Shown: positions 1 through 12,500, numbered from the stretch's first letter. The stretch is DNA of 64,000 bases from Echinometra lucunter (GCA_029962745.1 JAPZVO010000025.1:499520-563519); one strand, 5' to 3'. The notes: generated by a model not told the origin, from the sequence alone. Translations and numbers: made by a program.

Positions 1-155
1 ACATACAAGTACTTCATGGCATCATTCTGGAGAGTCTTATACAGCAACATACGAGATTGCATTTTTTACGCCATTTCAAGTAACGTGCTGTGTTTCCAGG
101 ACATCACTTTGTCAGGCAGTCTGCTCAGATGTTTGCTTGTTTGACTGGAGCGTTT
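1..155 (+). pseudogene. Ig receptor copy A: 3' part of Ig-like exon 4
   Basis: The first 155 bases match the end of Ig exon 4 in the intact copy (about 9330-9478). In the matching frame they stay open and keep the cysteine-rich stretch with TCCVSRTSLC and the ending FDWSV. The exon ends in phase 1 at a GTAAGC donor (155/156), as in the downstream copy. On its own this piece looks intact. The rest of copy A is broken, so I treat the locus as a pseudogene. Its 5' exons lie before the window. Confidence 0.75.
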
Positions 156-589
156 GTAAGCACGAAGACGAACTCGTATTTTTTTGTTGACTTTGTAATA
201 ACAGCCCTTCTCGCACGGCACATTTGTTATTATATAACTTTATTCAAACAAAGTGTTCTATGAGGAAACATTTTTATCAGGCGAAAATTACAGCAACAGA
301 AAGTTCTCCATCACCATCTGATAACATTTTAAAAACTTTATTTTCTTGTACTGTTTCTTTCTGGAAATTCCTACTTTGCTTGACTGTTAAAATGTAAGGG
401 ATTGTATATCCAGATTTTTCAGCTCAAAGTACCAGGGTATCTTTTTTGTGTTCGTTGTTCTTTTTGTCGTTCAATCTATGGGGAAACGATGTCATGTTTT
501 TACCAATGAATTTCCTTCGGGATCCATTACCTCATTGCGATATTTAACAGAGATGTCTCGTGTGGTGCATTACGTTTTTTAAACTATAG
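156..589 (+). other. Intron of Ig copy A, homologous to 9479-9921
   Basis: This stretch aligns almost base for base with the intron between Ig exons 4 and 5 of the downstream copy, with small indels. It ends in a TATAG acceptor. Such similarity in non-coding DNA supports a recent segmental duplication rather than conservation of coding exons only. Confidence 0.7.
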
Positions 590-785
590 ATGTCCCAATC
601 GTAACTAAAGTTCCTGACCAAGATGGACTACCATTGGAGGAGGGTTCCAACAAACTCTGGCGCGAATGCTCTTCACCACCACCCATACGGAATGTATCTT
701 TCTACTGGACTAAAGTCACAGGGGTTGGGCAACTTGTACCTTCTCGCCACTTTCATAACTCAGAAGTGATAGAGTTCGAGAAAGT
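590..785 (+). pseudogene. Ig receptor copy A: truncated Ig-like exon 5
   Basis: It starts after a TATAG acceptor and matches 9922-10117 of the intact gene, including the first Ig cysteine (ECSSPPP) and the core tryptophan (FYWTK). Homology to the exon stops after GAGTTCGAGAAAGT. The following bases match intron sequence near 12187 of the intact copy. The second Ig cysteine (YKCHM in copy B), the next Ig exon, the transmembrane exon and the first tail exon are therefore missing. No splice donor is left at the break, so this exon cannot give a normal product. Confidence 0.8.
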
Positions 786-994
786 TTCCTTACCTTCTCC
801 CTATCAGTTAAGATGTTGATTAGATATAGGTTTGTGCCTCTTTTTTACATTTTTATCACCCCTCGATAATCGAGATTCAGACGAATATGGTTTAGTACTT
901 TTAGCTTTCTTTTACATGCATACTGAAAAAAAGAATCAAGATATCTATTTTACTCTTCTGAATGTATTTACACATGATTATCATATCAAAATAG

Positions 995-1248
995 GACCAG
1001 GCTGCTCATTTGGGAGACCAAGACATGTGCTTTGGCTACATGGAGTTGCGGAGTTGCAACCTACTAGCAAATCACCCGAGCAGCAATACATGGCGCTCAT
1101 ACATGAAGCAACCTCCGATGACGACTATGCATGCTACATTAGCCCTACTCTCACTCGGAAGCACAACCCGACAGCTGTGGACAACGCTTCTGATTGTGAC
1201 CCCACGTACGTGAATGCAGAAGTAGCTTCATACAGCTGTAAGAATTAG
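995..1248 (+). pseudogene. Ig receptor copy A: cytoplasmic-tail exon with frameshift
   Basis: This is homologous to the tail exon at 12447-12689. It keeps EQQYMALIHE, CYISPTL and TYVNAEV, then stops at TAG. Near 1040-1060 a short motif (GGAGTTGC) is tandemly repeated, adding 8 bases relative to copy B. This shifts the frame just after the first tyrosine motif (YMEL). The frame entering from the acceptor at 994 therefore differs from the one holding the later tyrosines. With the upstream deletion, this marks copy A as a pseudogene. Confidence 0.75.
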
Positions 1249-1775
1249 ATCGAGAACCCTTAATTTGTATGTTGTTAATAATGTAACTAAAAGCAATGAT
1301 GTAGCTTCTACATCTTAATTTTAATTCATGAATTAAGAATGTAAGCCTCATTGATTATATTCAAAGCTGTTAATTATAAAGGCCACCTACAGGGGAACGA
1401 AAAAGAGTTTGACACGAGGCCTTCCTCGGAAATTTCTGCAACCCATTTTAATTTTTAAGAGGGACCAAATAAAGATAGTTACTGAGACAGGTTTGAAAGT
1501 AGTTCCACTGATTTGATTTTAGTTATTTTTTACATGTATAGGCCCAGAAAACCATGACTTAGGGCCTGTATTGTACATATTCTCCAGATCTATAGCGTTT
1601 TAGAGACCTCTCTATCACTCTAAAGTATATGACTGAAAGCACTTTGGTTATTGAAAACTGTACCTAACCTATATATACAAGTCTCCTTAGTAATACAAAA
1701 GAAGACTACAGTCTTTTTTTTTCTTGTTTTAACTGGATATTTTCGGTAAATATAAATACTAGTATTAATAACACA
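1249..1775. other. 3' flank of Ig copy A, homologous to about 12690-13060
   Basis: Non-coding. It shares blocks with the 3' flank of the intact copy, for example TTAATTCATGAA and AAATTTCTGCAAC, so the duplicated unit includes the 3' UTR or flank. I see no gene here. Confidence 0.6.
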
Positions 1776-1807
1776 TTGTATATCTTAGTATATACTAAGA
1801 TATACAA
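1776..1807. repeat. Perfect 32-bp AT-rich palindrome
   Basis: A perfect self-complementary sequence centred on TAGTATATACTA that could form a cruciform. It is followed directly by a poly-C run (about 1810-1822). Confidence 0.85.
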
Positions 1808-1924
1808 TACCCCCCCCCCCCACTAAATCATGATTAGATCATGTTTACATGTGCGTCCATAAAAATAATAGCATTTGGTAACTCAGTTGCGATTAAATCT
1901 AAAGAGTCATATAGCCAGTGAGAG

Positions 1925-2040
1925 TATAAGTAGTAGTAGTAGCAGTAGTAATAGCAGTAGTAGTAGTAGTAGTAGTAGTAGAAGTTGTTGTTGTTGTTGT
2001 TGTTGTAGCAGAAGTAATAGTAGTAGTTTACATGAAGTAT
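1925..2040. repeat. (AGT)n and (TTG)n microsatellite
   Basis: Runs of AGT/TAG followed by TTG repeats. The matching position downstream of Ig copy B (13310-13665) also holds a (TAG)n tract, so the microsatellite was probably part of the duplicated unit. Confidence 0.85.
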
Positions 2041-2231
2041 CAGGGGCGAATCCAGGATCAAGTATCGGGGGACAATCCAGGACATTGGGCAGGAACAATT
2101 GTCCAAAAATGTGTCGGGGGACAATCCAGGACTTTGGGCAGGGACAAATGTCCAAAAATGTGTAAATAAAAACAACTTCAATAACAAAATCAACAGAAAG
2201 GAAAACGGAATGAAAATCAGATATTGAAGGA

Positions 2232-2489
2232 CCCTGCTGGAAAGAAAACAGTGTCACACAGTGTGTTCACAGTGTGTTCACATAGTGGACTATGTGAAGA
2301 TGTGATTCACACTGTTAAAACGCTCGAATTTAACAGTGTGATGATGATTTCACATTGTGGACACCTCCACAAAGTGAGTGTTCACAGACTGTTCACATAG
2401 TGGACTGTGTGAATATGAGTTTCACACCGTAAAACCGCTCAAATTTAACAGTGTGAATATGATTTCACACTGTGTTCTTTCCAGCAGGG
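2232..2489. mobile_element. Palindromic MITE with CCCTGCTGGAAAGAA ends
   Basis: A 258-bp element with terminal inverted repeats CCCTGCTGGAAAGAA and TTCTTTCCAGCAGGG. Its interior is packed with direct and inverted copies of CACAGTGTG-like and TTCACA motifs. Short termini plus dense short subterminal motifs resemble non-autonomous CACTA/EnSpm elements. No clear target-site duplication was found, so the superfamily is an inference. Confidence 0.7.
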
Positions 2490-2539
2490 AAATGGCAGGA
2501 GCCTATGATTCGAGGTGCTTCAAATAGTTTAGAATTCAG

Positions 2540-2880
2540 GATGTGAACAATTTTCACATGCCTTTTTGTATACATTTCTCCCTTTTGAAAAATCCATCGA
2601 AGACCAAAGTACGCCCCCTCCCCTAAATATGCTATCGAATACAGCTTAAAGAGTTATGTAGCGATACAATTGACAAGAAATCTCTGCCAATCTTGGTAGC
2701 AATTCTTTCAAAGTGGATTGATTAAGAAGACAGACTGAAGTTATACTTATGTCCTGCTTTGATCATAAATTTTTACTCCTCGTGATATTGAGTGTTTGAA
2801 TGTATTAATTTGAAATCTACTTTAATAGCATCTCAATTAAAACAACAATAAAGAAGTGGTTTTGTAATGATGCAATGTCT
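2540..2880. repeat. Dispersed repeat family R1, copy 1
   Basis: It shares about 330 bp with 4493-4915 and partly with 27280-27560 and 29700-30340. Landmarks are GAAAAATCCATCGAAG, ACGCCCCCTCCC, TACAGCTTAAAG and TTTGATCATAA. No coding potential was seen. Copies often lie near R2 repeats. Here it holds the uninterrupted site GCTTAAAG that is split by a MITE at 29772. Confidence 0.7.
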
Positions 2881-3200
2881 GCTTTTGAAACAAAAAGAAA
2901 TAAAAAAGAAAAAGAAGAAGAAAAAAGAATAGAGAAATAACGATGATGATTATAAATGATAATGATAATAACAATAATAATGATAATGACCATTATAACA
3001 ATAACAACAATAATAATAATAATAATGATAACAACAACCACGATGATAATATCAATAATGATAATAATAATAAGAATAATAAGAATGATATTATCCATGA
3101 TAATAATATCGATAATAATAATAACAATAATAATAATAATGATAAAAATAGTAAGAAGAAGAAGAAGTTAGAAGAGGAAGTAGTAGCCGAAGTGTAGTAT
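2880..3200. repeat. Low-complexity AAT/AAC/GAT tract
   Basis: Imperfect trinucleotide repeats rich in AAT, AAC, GAT and AAG. Long reading frames here are poly-Asn or poly-Ile artefacts. Confidence 0.9.
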
Positions 3201-3249
3201 AGTAGCATCGTAGTACAGTATTGTTATTACTTATACTGCTAGTATTAGT

Positions 3250-3696
3250 ATAACAGCATGCAGCAGCATTATACACGTAGCATTACATATTTTGGTTTAT
3301 ATTTCGTTGTTTAATCGAAGTACCATTATGTGTGTTTATCTCGCTTGAATTTGCAAGTTTAGAGCTGTTTGAACAATATCAAAGACTTCCACTGAAGTGT
3401 TTTCTTACGAAAATCTCATGCCCTTTTAGTTTCAGGCATACCTGGTTTCAGGTTAACATTCATCTCGATCATGCATTATTATTTTTTTTTCACCGTGGTA
3501 TTGATCTCAGTTTACATCAGGTATCAAGGGCGGATCCAGGAGTCTCGTGTAGGGGCAAAGGTCAAAAAATGTGTCATTCAAAACAGTAACAATAATAACA
3601 ACAACAACAAAGAAAAAGAAAAAGAAAAGAAAATAAAATACAAGAAGAAATGTAGCATCTCATGTTTTCGAAGTGCTTCATACAAACACAACAGAA
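3250..3696. repeat. Dispersed repeat family R2, copy 1
   Basis: It shares blocks with 13674-13790, 14861-14960 and 29073-29600: a GGCATGCA-like start, TGTGTTTGTTT, CTTTTAGTTTCAGG, GATCTCAGTTTACATCA and GCGGATCCAGGAG. At least three copies are preceded by (TAG)n or AAG tracts. The site GGATCCAGGAG is uninterrupted here but carries a MITE insertion at 29316. Confidence 0.65.
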
Positions 3697-4462
3697 AAGT
3701 AACTCCCCCTAGTTAAAAATAACATAAACTTTTAACGGAAAACTTTTTAGCAAAATAATTTGGCAGGGGTGTTTCTACAATTACTTAGGTGTAAAAATGA
3801 GAATCATCCGTCAAGTCATAAGTGTGTGAGCAGACATTAAAGGCAAAAATGCCACTTTTCAAAAGTCACAAGAATCATTTTGGGGGGTCTGTGAAACAAA
3901 ACTTTGGCGATTTTTGTTTCTTTCATTGTTTGACCCCGTCACGCCTATCCCTGACACTTTCGTGTTATCACAGTTGAGTGAAGACATTTTTTTTGAAAGA
4001 AAGAGATATTCAGCCCTCCTAAACTACAGCATTCATTCAGTTAATGGAAAGAATGGCATCAACCAACATGAGTCAGCACCTTTTTTAAAATACCAGGTAG
4101 CAGTCTTTTCCGGCATTAAACACTAAATTTCTAGCATTTCTTTCTTCATTGTTAAAAATGTGCTCACTCACCCATGACACAACCATGATAAACACCAACA
4201 AAACAAATCATGCTTATACATACACCAGAAAAAAGCTTGTTTCACAGACCCCCCCCCCCCCCCCCCCAATGACTAGTGTGACTTTTGGAAAGTGACATTT
4301 TTGCCTTTAGTGTCTGCACACTCATGCATAACTTGACGGATCAATTTCATTTGCACACAGAAGTTAGTCAATAATTTGAGGAACACTCCTGCCAATTTTT
4401 TTTTTGCTCAAAACTTTTTTGTTAAAAAGTTATGCTGTTTTGAATTAGGAGGAGGGGTTACT
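3697..4462. mobile_element. Foldback MITE of about 770 bp with arms over 200 bp
   Basis: The left arm (3697-3910) is the diverged reverse complement of the right arm (4230-4462). Matching blocks include GTAAC near the ends, TTGGCAG, CCGTCAAGT, GGCAAAAATG and GGTCTGTGAAACAA next to a long poly-C. The loop (3911-4229) has no recognisable gene. Confidence 0.75.
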
Positions 4463-4492
4463 TTTTTTTTTTTTTTTATTGTGTTTAGAATT

Positions 4493-4915
4493 TAGAGTGG
4501 GAAAAATTTCACTTGCCTTTTTGTATTTCTCCTTTTTGAAAAATCCATCGAAAGCCAAGGTACGCCCCCTCCCATTGAGCCCTATTCCCGAGATAACTCG
4601 TGCTAGGGTCTGTGGGAAATGTGTATCATACTGAAATCAAATCGTGTTCAACGGGTTAAGCGATATGCAGAAATACAAATGACAGTAAGTCTCTTTTGCC
4701 GCCCATCTTGGTAGAATTCCTTTAAGATGGATTGATGACGAAGACAGAGTGAAGATATGCTTATGTCCTCCTGCTTTGATCATAACTTTTGCTTCTCGTG
4801 ATAATAAATGCTTGTATGTATGATTGTATCAATTTGAAATCTAGTTGAATAAACATCCAGATTAAAACTGTGTATGAAGAATTGTTTTTGTAATGATGGA
4901 ATGTCTGCTTTTAAA
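4493..4915. repeat. Dispersed repeat family R1, copy 2
   Basis: A second R1 copy, similar to 2540-2880, with the landmarks ATCCATCGAA, CGCCCCCTCCC and GCTTTGATCATAA. A short AT-rich stretch follows before the integrase fragment. Confidence 0.7.
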
Positions 4916-5079
4916 AATGGACAAACAAAAGATTATTCATCTGTGAAAATATAAGAATTCCAACAGTTTTCAAGCTTTTTGTGTTTTTTTTAGTGCTTTT
5001 ATGTCAAAGATGACATTTTGATGAAGAAGTTGAGACATCCCAGGAGACCAGCTAATGAGGTTTGGTTGTGTAATTCACC

Positions 5080-5840
5080 AGGTAATGGTTCCTCCGTGTT
5101 ACCCTACAGAGATTCTGAGAATGGCTGACGAGTTGCCTATGTCAGGTCACTAGGTATTCGGAAGACAGAGGATAGAATTATGAGGCATTTCTATTGGCCA
5201 AAGATGCACAAGGATGTGGTGCATTTCTGTAAGACATGCCATACATGTCAGATTGGTAAGACACAGCCTTCTATCAAGCGTACTCCCTTGATACCCATAC
5301 CTGCGTTTGATGAACCTTTTACTAGGATTCTTGTTGATTGTGTTGGACCCTTACCCAGAACGAGGTAGAGTCACAGGTTTCTCCTGACGATTGTGGACTT
5401 GTCTACACGTTTTCCAGAGGCAATACCCAAGAGGAGTATCACTGCAGTGGTACAGGCTTTAGTGCAGTTTTTCACTAGGCATGGTCTGCCCAAGGGAATT
5501 CAGTCTGACCAAGGGTCGAATTTCATTTCAGGAGTGTTTCAGCACGTAATGCCGGAGATCAAGTCCTCTGCTTATCACCCACGGTCCCAAGGAGCGTTAG
5601 AACGCTATCATCAGACCTTGAAGACCATGATTAGGGCTTATTGTGAAGAGTATCCTGATGACTGGGATAAAGGGATCTCATTTTTACTGTTTCCAACCAG
5701 GGATTCCCCGAATGAGTCGACAGGTTTCAGTCCATTTGAATTGGTCTGTGGTCATGAGGTTAGGGGCCCCTTAAAGCTCATTAAGGAGAGGTTTATTGCT
5801 CAGGATGATGAGGTGAGCCTTCTTGACTATGCGTGACTAT
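5080..5840 (+). pseudogene. Ty3/gypsy-type retrotransposon integrase fragment
   Basis: The fragment encodes the end of the RNase H-integrase spacer and most of an integrase: an HHCC zinc finger (CKTCHTC), the first catalytic Asp in the VDCVGPLP region, the second in QSDQGSNF, and the Glu in GALERYHQ. It is broken in several places. There is a one-base frameshift near 5149, an in-frame TAG near 5366, and about ten residues are missing between the second Asp and the SSAYHP block. No gag, reverse transcriptase or LTRs were found nearby, so this is an isolated, dead fragment. It lies between the two Ig gene copies, upstream of copy B. Confidence 0.88.
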
Positions 5841-6449
5841 TTCGAAAAAGACTCTCAAAAGCTTGTGAGGTGGTTTAGGAACACTTGAAAGTGTCGCAGG
5901 GAAAACCTTTTGCTTTCGAGCTTGTACATTTGTAGAGGGCGATACATCAATGCCGGGAGCATAAAAAACAGCAACATATGTTTTAAAAAAAACAACAAAG
6001 GAAACCCAATCCAATAAAGTGCAATATAAGAAATGAATATATCCAAATCGGAATTCCCTTTCATGAGATACCCAGCAATAAGTCAATACCAACACTCCCT
6101 TCATTGACCTCTTTCAAAAAAAAATGATAATTTTCCTTTAAAAAAAAAAGAAGAAGAGAGAACAAAAAAAGATCTGACTTATAAATTAGCCTCCTATATC
6201 ATCGATAAGATACGCCAATTCCCATCAACAGGCACACACATGCTCGCACTCTCATCAATTTCTTGTGGATATATACATTAGTAGGGCCCCCTCTAAGTTG
6301 CGTGATATCGATTCAAGTTGATCACAAGAACTGAAAGCTGCGACTTAATCAACAGTTGTTGTGGGTCCACCTTTAATGCACGAATGTCTTTGCAAACTTG
6401 TCCATTTTGGACGGTTCTTATTTAAAACTTTTTTAATCATCATCAGACA
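5841..6449. other. Non-coding interval upstream of Ig gene B
   Basis: AT-rich with A-tracts and no supported gene. The promoter and 5' UTR of the Ig gene should lie here, but I see no convincing core promoter motif. Confidence 0.5.
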
Positions 6450-6504
6450 ATGCATTTTCTACTGAAACTGTTTCCTTGGCTTCTACTCACCGTTCACTTT
6501 GACT
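6450..6504 (+). CDS. Ig receptor B exon 1: signal peptide
   Basis: The ATG at 6450 begins MHFLLKLFPWLLLTVHF, a classic hydrophobic signal sequence. The exon ends in phase 1 at a GTAAGT donor (6505). I chose this start because it gives a signal peptide and an in-phase join to the first Ig exon. Confidence 0.78.
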
Positions 6505-9500
6505 GTAAGTATGTTTTAAATAATGTTTTATTTTACGTGAGATGATTAATACAACAACGAATACATGCGAATACTCTTTTCATGACGTATTATCTGAGCT
6601 CGTATTTTCTTATATGACAGATTCTTCATTATGCCCCCCTGGTCCTACTTGCAACATGACAGTTTTGTTGGGAGACGACGTAGAGCTCAAGTGCACCCTT
6701 CCTGCATGTCCTGATGAATCCAGATTGATATCTATACGCTGGAAGAAGGCACATAAAGATATCACAGCATTCTCCTGCTGGCTGGAAGCATGCTACATAA
6801 ATTACGAAAGCCATGAACTTATTCTAGAAGAAGGAAACTACACAAGTGTGCTCAAGAAGGGAAACATAAACTTAAATGATGATGGCCAGTACATCTGCGA
6901 AATACACACAGTTTTTTGTGTGAGATTGTGCGCCATCAACCTTATCGTCCACCGTGACGGTATTTGCTTTTTATTTGGGGCTTTTTATTATTTCCAGCAT
7001 GTTAATACAATGTGACTGCATCTCAAGAGTCAAGGTTGGGTCGGCACATTGCTCAGTATCGTTGAATTATTAAAAACCCGTCATTGTCATATGTGAGAAT
7101 AAGCGGTCTGGTCAGATTACTACGCTTAAAAATTATAATATGATTGATATACACTGGAAATTATAAGGAACATAAGGAACTTAAACCCTATAGGACTAAC
7201 TTTCATCTAAACTCAACCCAACTCAGTGTTGTACAAAATCTCATATTAACTCGGAATCACAATTCAGAATGATCTAAAGTGGAATTTACATATCGCAGAT
7301 ATTGTGTTGAAGGAATGTAGACGATTTTACACACTATTTATCATAATAAAATCAAAGGCAAGCCTGGTGGATATGGTGACTGTCTGCACTACCTGCATAA
7401 GACCCATACTCGAATATGGTTCCCCTGTGTGGTACATCCCAATTACCCTTAATGAAACTAATAAATTCGAATTCGCTCAAAAGCGGGCACTCAAAACAAC
7501 TGTAGGATATGATGTCGCTTACGCCAATGCTTTTGCCATAACCAAACTAACTACCCAGTCTGCTCGAAGAGATTCCCTTTTGTCATGTATGTTAAGTTTT
7601 GGACAGAAACTCAAGAGCTCTGATCACCACAAACACCTTCTTCCCATTCTTAGGTCTGCTTCAAATGCAAGACAGCTGCAGATGACCGGTTTCCCTACAT
7701 TTAAATGCAGTACCGAGCGATATCGCAAATATACCATCCCCACCTTGCTAATATCTTAAAAATCCCCCCCCCCCCGCCGTTTCGTATCCTAAATCAGTTT
7801 TACTATGGAATTGATTTCAATGATATACGATGATGCACGATAATGGCTCCCTCTGTAAATCAGTCAGTTGTTGCTTTTAATGCCTCTTCTCAACTTCTCT
7901 TTCTTTCTTATACTGTTCCCTCTTCTTTCAACGTACATTTCCCTGCTCTGGACTCGCTTTACTTACTCTATCTGTTGCCATCTCCTCGGTTCTTTCCTTA
8001 GCTGTACATCAAATATTCGTACATCCATGACCTTTCACGCCATTGTGTTTCTTCTATTTAAGGGTTAGATTGTTCATGTGCTCTTCCCTTAAATACGCAG
8101 AGCATATTTTGGCAATTGTTTAATCCCTTTTACATTATTGATTAAGAGTAAAATACTCTTCACTTGTAGGTTTAACGTCCTTGTATTTCCATTTTGTTTA
8201 TAATTATGTTTTGGGTTCTGCATTCCGTTTACAATTATGTTCTTTATCATTATTATCATTCTGAGATTTTAAATTGTAATGTAATTATATATATTTGATT
8301 GTAAATTGACCCCTTCAGACTTGCGTTGCTGGTCGGTATTTGATTTTATAGCTATAAATAAATAAATAAATGAATAAATGAATAAATAAATGAATAAATA
8401 AATAAATAAATGAATAAATAAATAAATATTTCATTTATAACGCAGGGGACAAGCAGATCATTTTAATTTTGTCATAACGCTGAGCGGAGGGATATTTCTA
8501 TTCACAGGAGTCTATGTTCCGTTTTGTAGTGCAAACCTGAAAATGTGTTGAAGCCTAATCCACAGTCGAATTGAAAAAAAAAGGTTAGATTAATTTTACA
8601 TGAGTCTAATTCATGCTCAATATCATAATACATTTCAAGAAAAAGAAATCTTAACAATGCAATGAATTAACAGCACATCATTTTATGCTACAGCACCGCT
8701 TAAGGATTTGGTCCTCATGAATAACAATGACGGTTCAGCAATCAAAACCACCTCCTTGAAGGTTTTAGAGGATACCAGCACCTCTGTTTTGTGTCAGACC
8801 AACTCCTCAGTAAAGCCACCAGCCAATCTGCAGTGGATAGCTACAGGTCACCTTCACCTCTATCAGCACGGTGATGTGTATGATTCACGTCGTGTAATGT
8901 CATCAAGAATGTCATTCATACCAACAGGGGAAGATAATGGAACAGTTCTAACATGTGCGGCAAGACAGGACCTGGGTATGCGAGTAGAAAGCATACAGAC
9001 ATCTATTACATTATTGGTGGAAGGTTAGTATTTCCACGCTCAAATAACAAAATTATAACATAATTATAGTAGCCAATTATTAATATTTCTTTGTTTAGAA
9101 ATAAAGCAAAGCTGTCCCTACGCCATCTCTTTATCAAGTTCATTCTTCTTTTCTCTGTTTTTAATGGTATTCTTTCTGCAGTTTGCATTTCCCATCTGGA
9201 GATCCTTAACTGTGACCCTCTGGACGCCATCCTCAGTGGTCGGACTAGTTTATCCTGTTCCACGAGTGTCAGCGACATCAACCTTGTTTCGTCATCAGTG
9301 TTTTTCAACATTACTCCAGAGAGACACGCAAGTACTTCATGGCATAATTCAGAAGCGTCTTACGTGGCAACATACCATAATGTATCCTTCGCGCCATTTC
9401 AGATAACGTGTTGTGTTTCCAGGACATCTCTTTGTCTGGCAGTCTGCTCAGATGTTTGCTTCTTTGACTGGAGCGTTTGTAAGCACGAAGACTAACCCAT

Positions 9501-12500
9501 ATATTTTTGTTTACTTTTTAATAACAGCCCTTCTCGCAGGACACATTTGTTATTATATAGCTTTATTTAAACAAAGTGTTTTATGAGGAAGCATTTTTGT
9601 TTAAGGCGAAAATTACACGAACAGAAAGTTCTCCATCTCCATCGGATAACATTTTTAAAAACTTTATTTTCTTGTTATTTTTCTTTCCGGAAATTCCTGC
9701 TTTGGCTGACTGTTAAAATGTAAGGGATTGTATATCCAAATTTTGTCACCTCATAGTACCAAAGTATCTTTTATTTTGTTCGTTGTTCTTTTTGTCGTTC
9801 AATTTATGAGGAAACGATGTCATGTTTTTACCGATGAATTTCCTTCGGGATCCATTATCTCACTGCAGTATTTTACAGAGATGAATTGTGTGGTGCATTA
9901 AGTTTTTTTTTTAAACTATAGATGTCCCAATCGTAACTAAAGTTCCTGACCAAGATGGACTACCATTGGAGGAGGGTTCCAACAAACTTAGGCTTGAATG
10001 TTCTTCACCACCACCCATACGGAATGTATCTTTCTACTGGACTAAAGGCACAGGGGTTGGGCAACTCGTACCTTCTCGCCACTTGAATGGCTCAGAAATG
10101 ATTGAGTTCGAGAAAGTCCAGCGATTAATGTCTGGAATCTACAAATGTCACATGAATACTTCGAAGGGGATCGTTCTTCAGGCTGAAACTAGATTAATTG
10201 TTAATTGCAAGTTATTTCTTTAAAAATACATCCGTTGTATCAGCCCCTTTTTTCTATTTTTTATCCATTTGTTTTTATTCAAATTATATTTAATATTATT
10301 ATCATCATCATTATTATTTTACTATTTATTTATTTATTTTTTTTTTGGGGGGGGGGGAATCTCGATGAATAAAGGTCAAATCTGTTGCATATTTTGATCA
10401 GTGTTTGGTTGCATATAGAGAATGTCAATATTTGATATTTTGCCGCGACAATAAAGGATTTTACAAATTTTAAATTCTCATTTCCTTCATTTTGCTTGAG
10501 CTTTCCTTGTAACCTTGTAATATATTTAAAAGAACATACCTATTTTAACATGAATGTCATTCTTATCCTTCAGTGTAAACTTTTTGCTCTCTCCCAGAAG
10601 CCAATATAAATATGATGGACCTTTCGAGAAACAACGGTGGATAGATCATTGAAGAACAAATGGAAAATGGCACTTAAAAGCACCATTTATTACTGTTTAC
10701 CTAATTGATTAAAGAAGTACTATAAGCTACAATTCCATCGGGGTGACTTCCATATCTTAAGATATTTGTGTTTTCATTTGTGGGGACATTAAGTAGTTAT
10801 TTCTTTTCAAATTTTGGCAGATCCTCCACGAATTATCCACGGGAAGACCAAGCCGATATCGAAGGAAAAGGGTACCTTCTTATTTCAGTGTGAAGCTGAT
10901 GCCTTCCCCCGAGCCAACATATCCTGGGCTTTGTCTGAAAATAGCTTGTTTAGTAACACACCATTCGTATCCATTGATCAAAATACCCTTACGATTCACC
11001 CTCCTCTTTCGAATGGTATACGAGGAGAAGAAATCACATGTATCGCAGAAAACTTTCTTGGGAACGACACACAGGTGATACCGATTCCTGCGGACTTCAT
11101 AACAAGTGTAACAGGTGAGCACTAATCTACAAATCTGCTCAATTAGTTGAGAACACTAAGGGAGATCAATCGCCCACGAGACCAGCAATGCAGTTCTCGT
11201 GAACTCTCATATTCAGAATGCCCATAGAGACCGACATGGTAGGTGTCATGGGCTGTCTATTGTGTAGCCTTTCACTTTAACCTCTAGCTCGCCTTCTGCC
11301 CTCCCTCTTGCATATGCACTTTCCCCACGATTTCTCACGCTGCCTCAAAATTCTCTAAATTTTGTTAGCCTAAGTACAGAATTTTATTCGCTAGATATCA
11401 ACATTTCATCTTTGCCATAGCAGTGCGAATGATCACATATTGATATTGTGCATTTGTCTTCCTTAAGGTTGGTCAGTGTCTACGATAGCATTGATAGTGG
11501 TTCCTTGAGCGTTGTTTCTTCTTTTTCTCGTTGTTTTGTCTGGCGTCATCCTAAGAGCGAGAAAGCGAGGTATGTCTATTCTGAAAATGATGTAGCTAAC
11601 GTTTATCACCATAACGACTGACAATTTTTGGGCGGTCATGGCACTTAAAAAATGATTCCACTTCCAAGACGAAACTCTTATTAACACTTTTCCAAGGGCA
11701 AGGGGGTTACATCTAAATTCTCCAGACAGAGAAATACAGGAAATATCAACCCAGGACTGCCACGCAAGGGGCACGTGATACAGATAGATCTACACACTTG
11801 TGCCGAAAGTCGACAGTAGCAGGGCAATGATTGTGCCATTACTCGACTGCTAATGGGTTAAGGCTTGTTTCAACTGCCATTCATAGTAGATAACCTCTGT
11901 AAAATAATTTATCTTCTATTAAAGCTGGGTCAGCCCTACTTCGATCATCGTCTCAAACCCGATCTCGTGCATCCAAGACCCCATCAGCTCCAGGACAGGG
12001 TCATTCGGTGAAAGACACCTCACTGACAGCATTGGCCTCTACTTCAGGACAGGCTTCGGGTAGAGAGGTGAGTGCTTCTTTCCCCCGATTATCAGATATA
12101 CATCATCTAGTGTAACTAACAGTGTAGTCTAGTTGATGTTGTGCGTGTTGGAAATTCCCTTACCGCGTACTACGTGATATCAGGAAGCTATTACCTTCCT
12201 CTTTTCAAATACAATTAGATGTTGATTAGGTATTCCAAGACTTGTGCCTCTTTTAAAATTTTTATCCCCCTCTCGATGTAAACTTCGTTTTCAGAAGACT
12301 GTCACGTTTCAGACGAATTAAGGGCTTGTCTTCATTTTATATTCTTTGAGCTCTGCTTTATGCATATTAAAAAAACAGGCACTTTCTATTTAACCCTTTT
12401 TTTAATGTATTGACACATGATTATCATATTACAATCTTGATAATAGGGCCAGGTTTCTCATTTGGAAGACCAAGACACGTGCTCTGGCTACATGGAGTTG

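Noticed and set aside
1875..3270. Poly-Ser, poly-Asn and poly-Leu frames
   Set aside because: These are translations of trinucleotide microsatellites on both strands.
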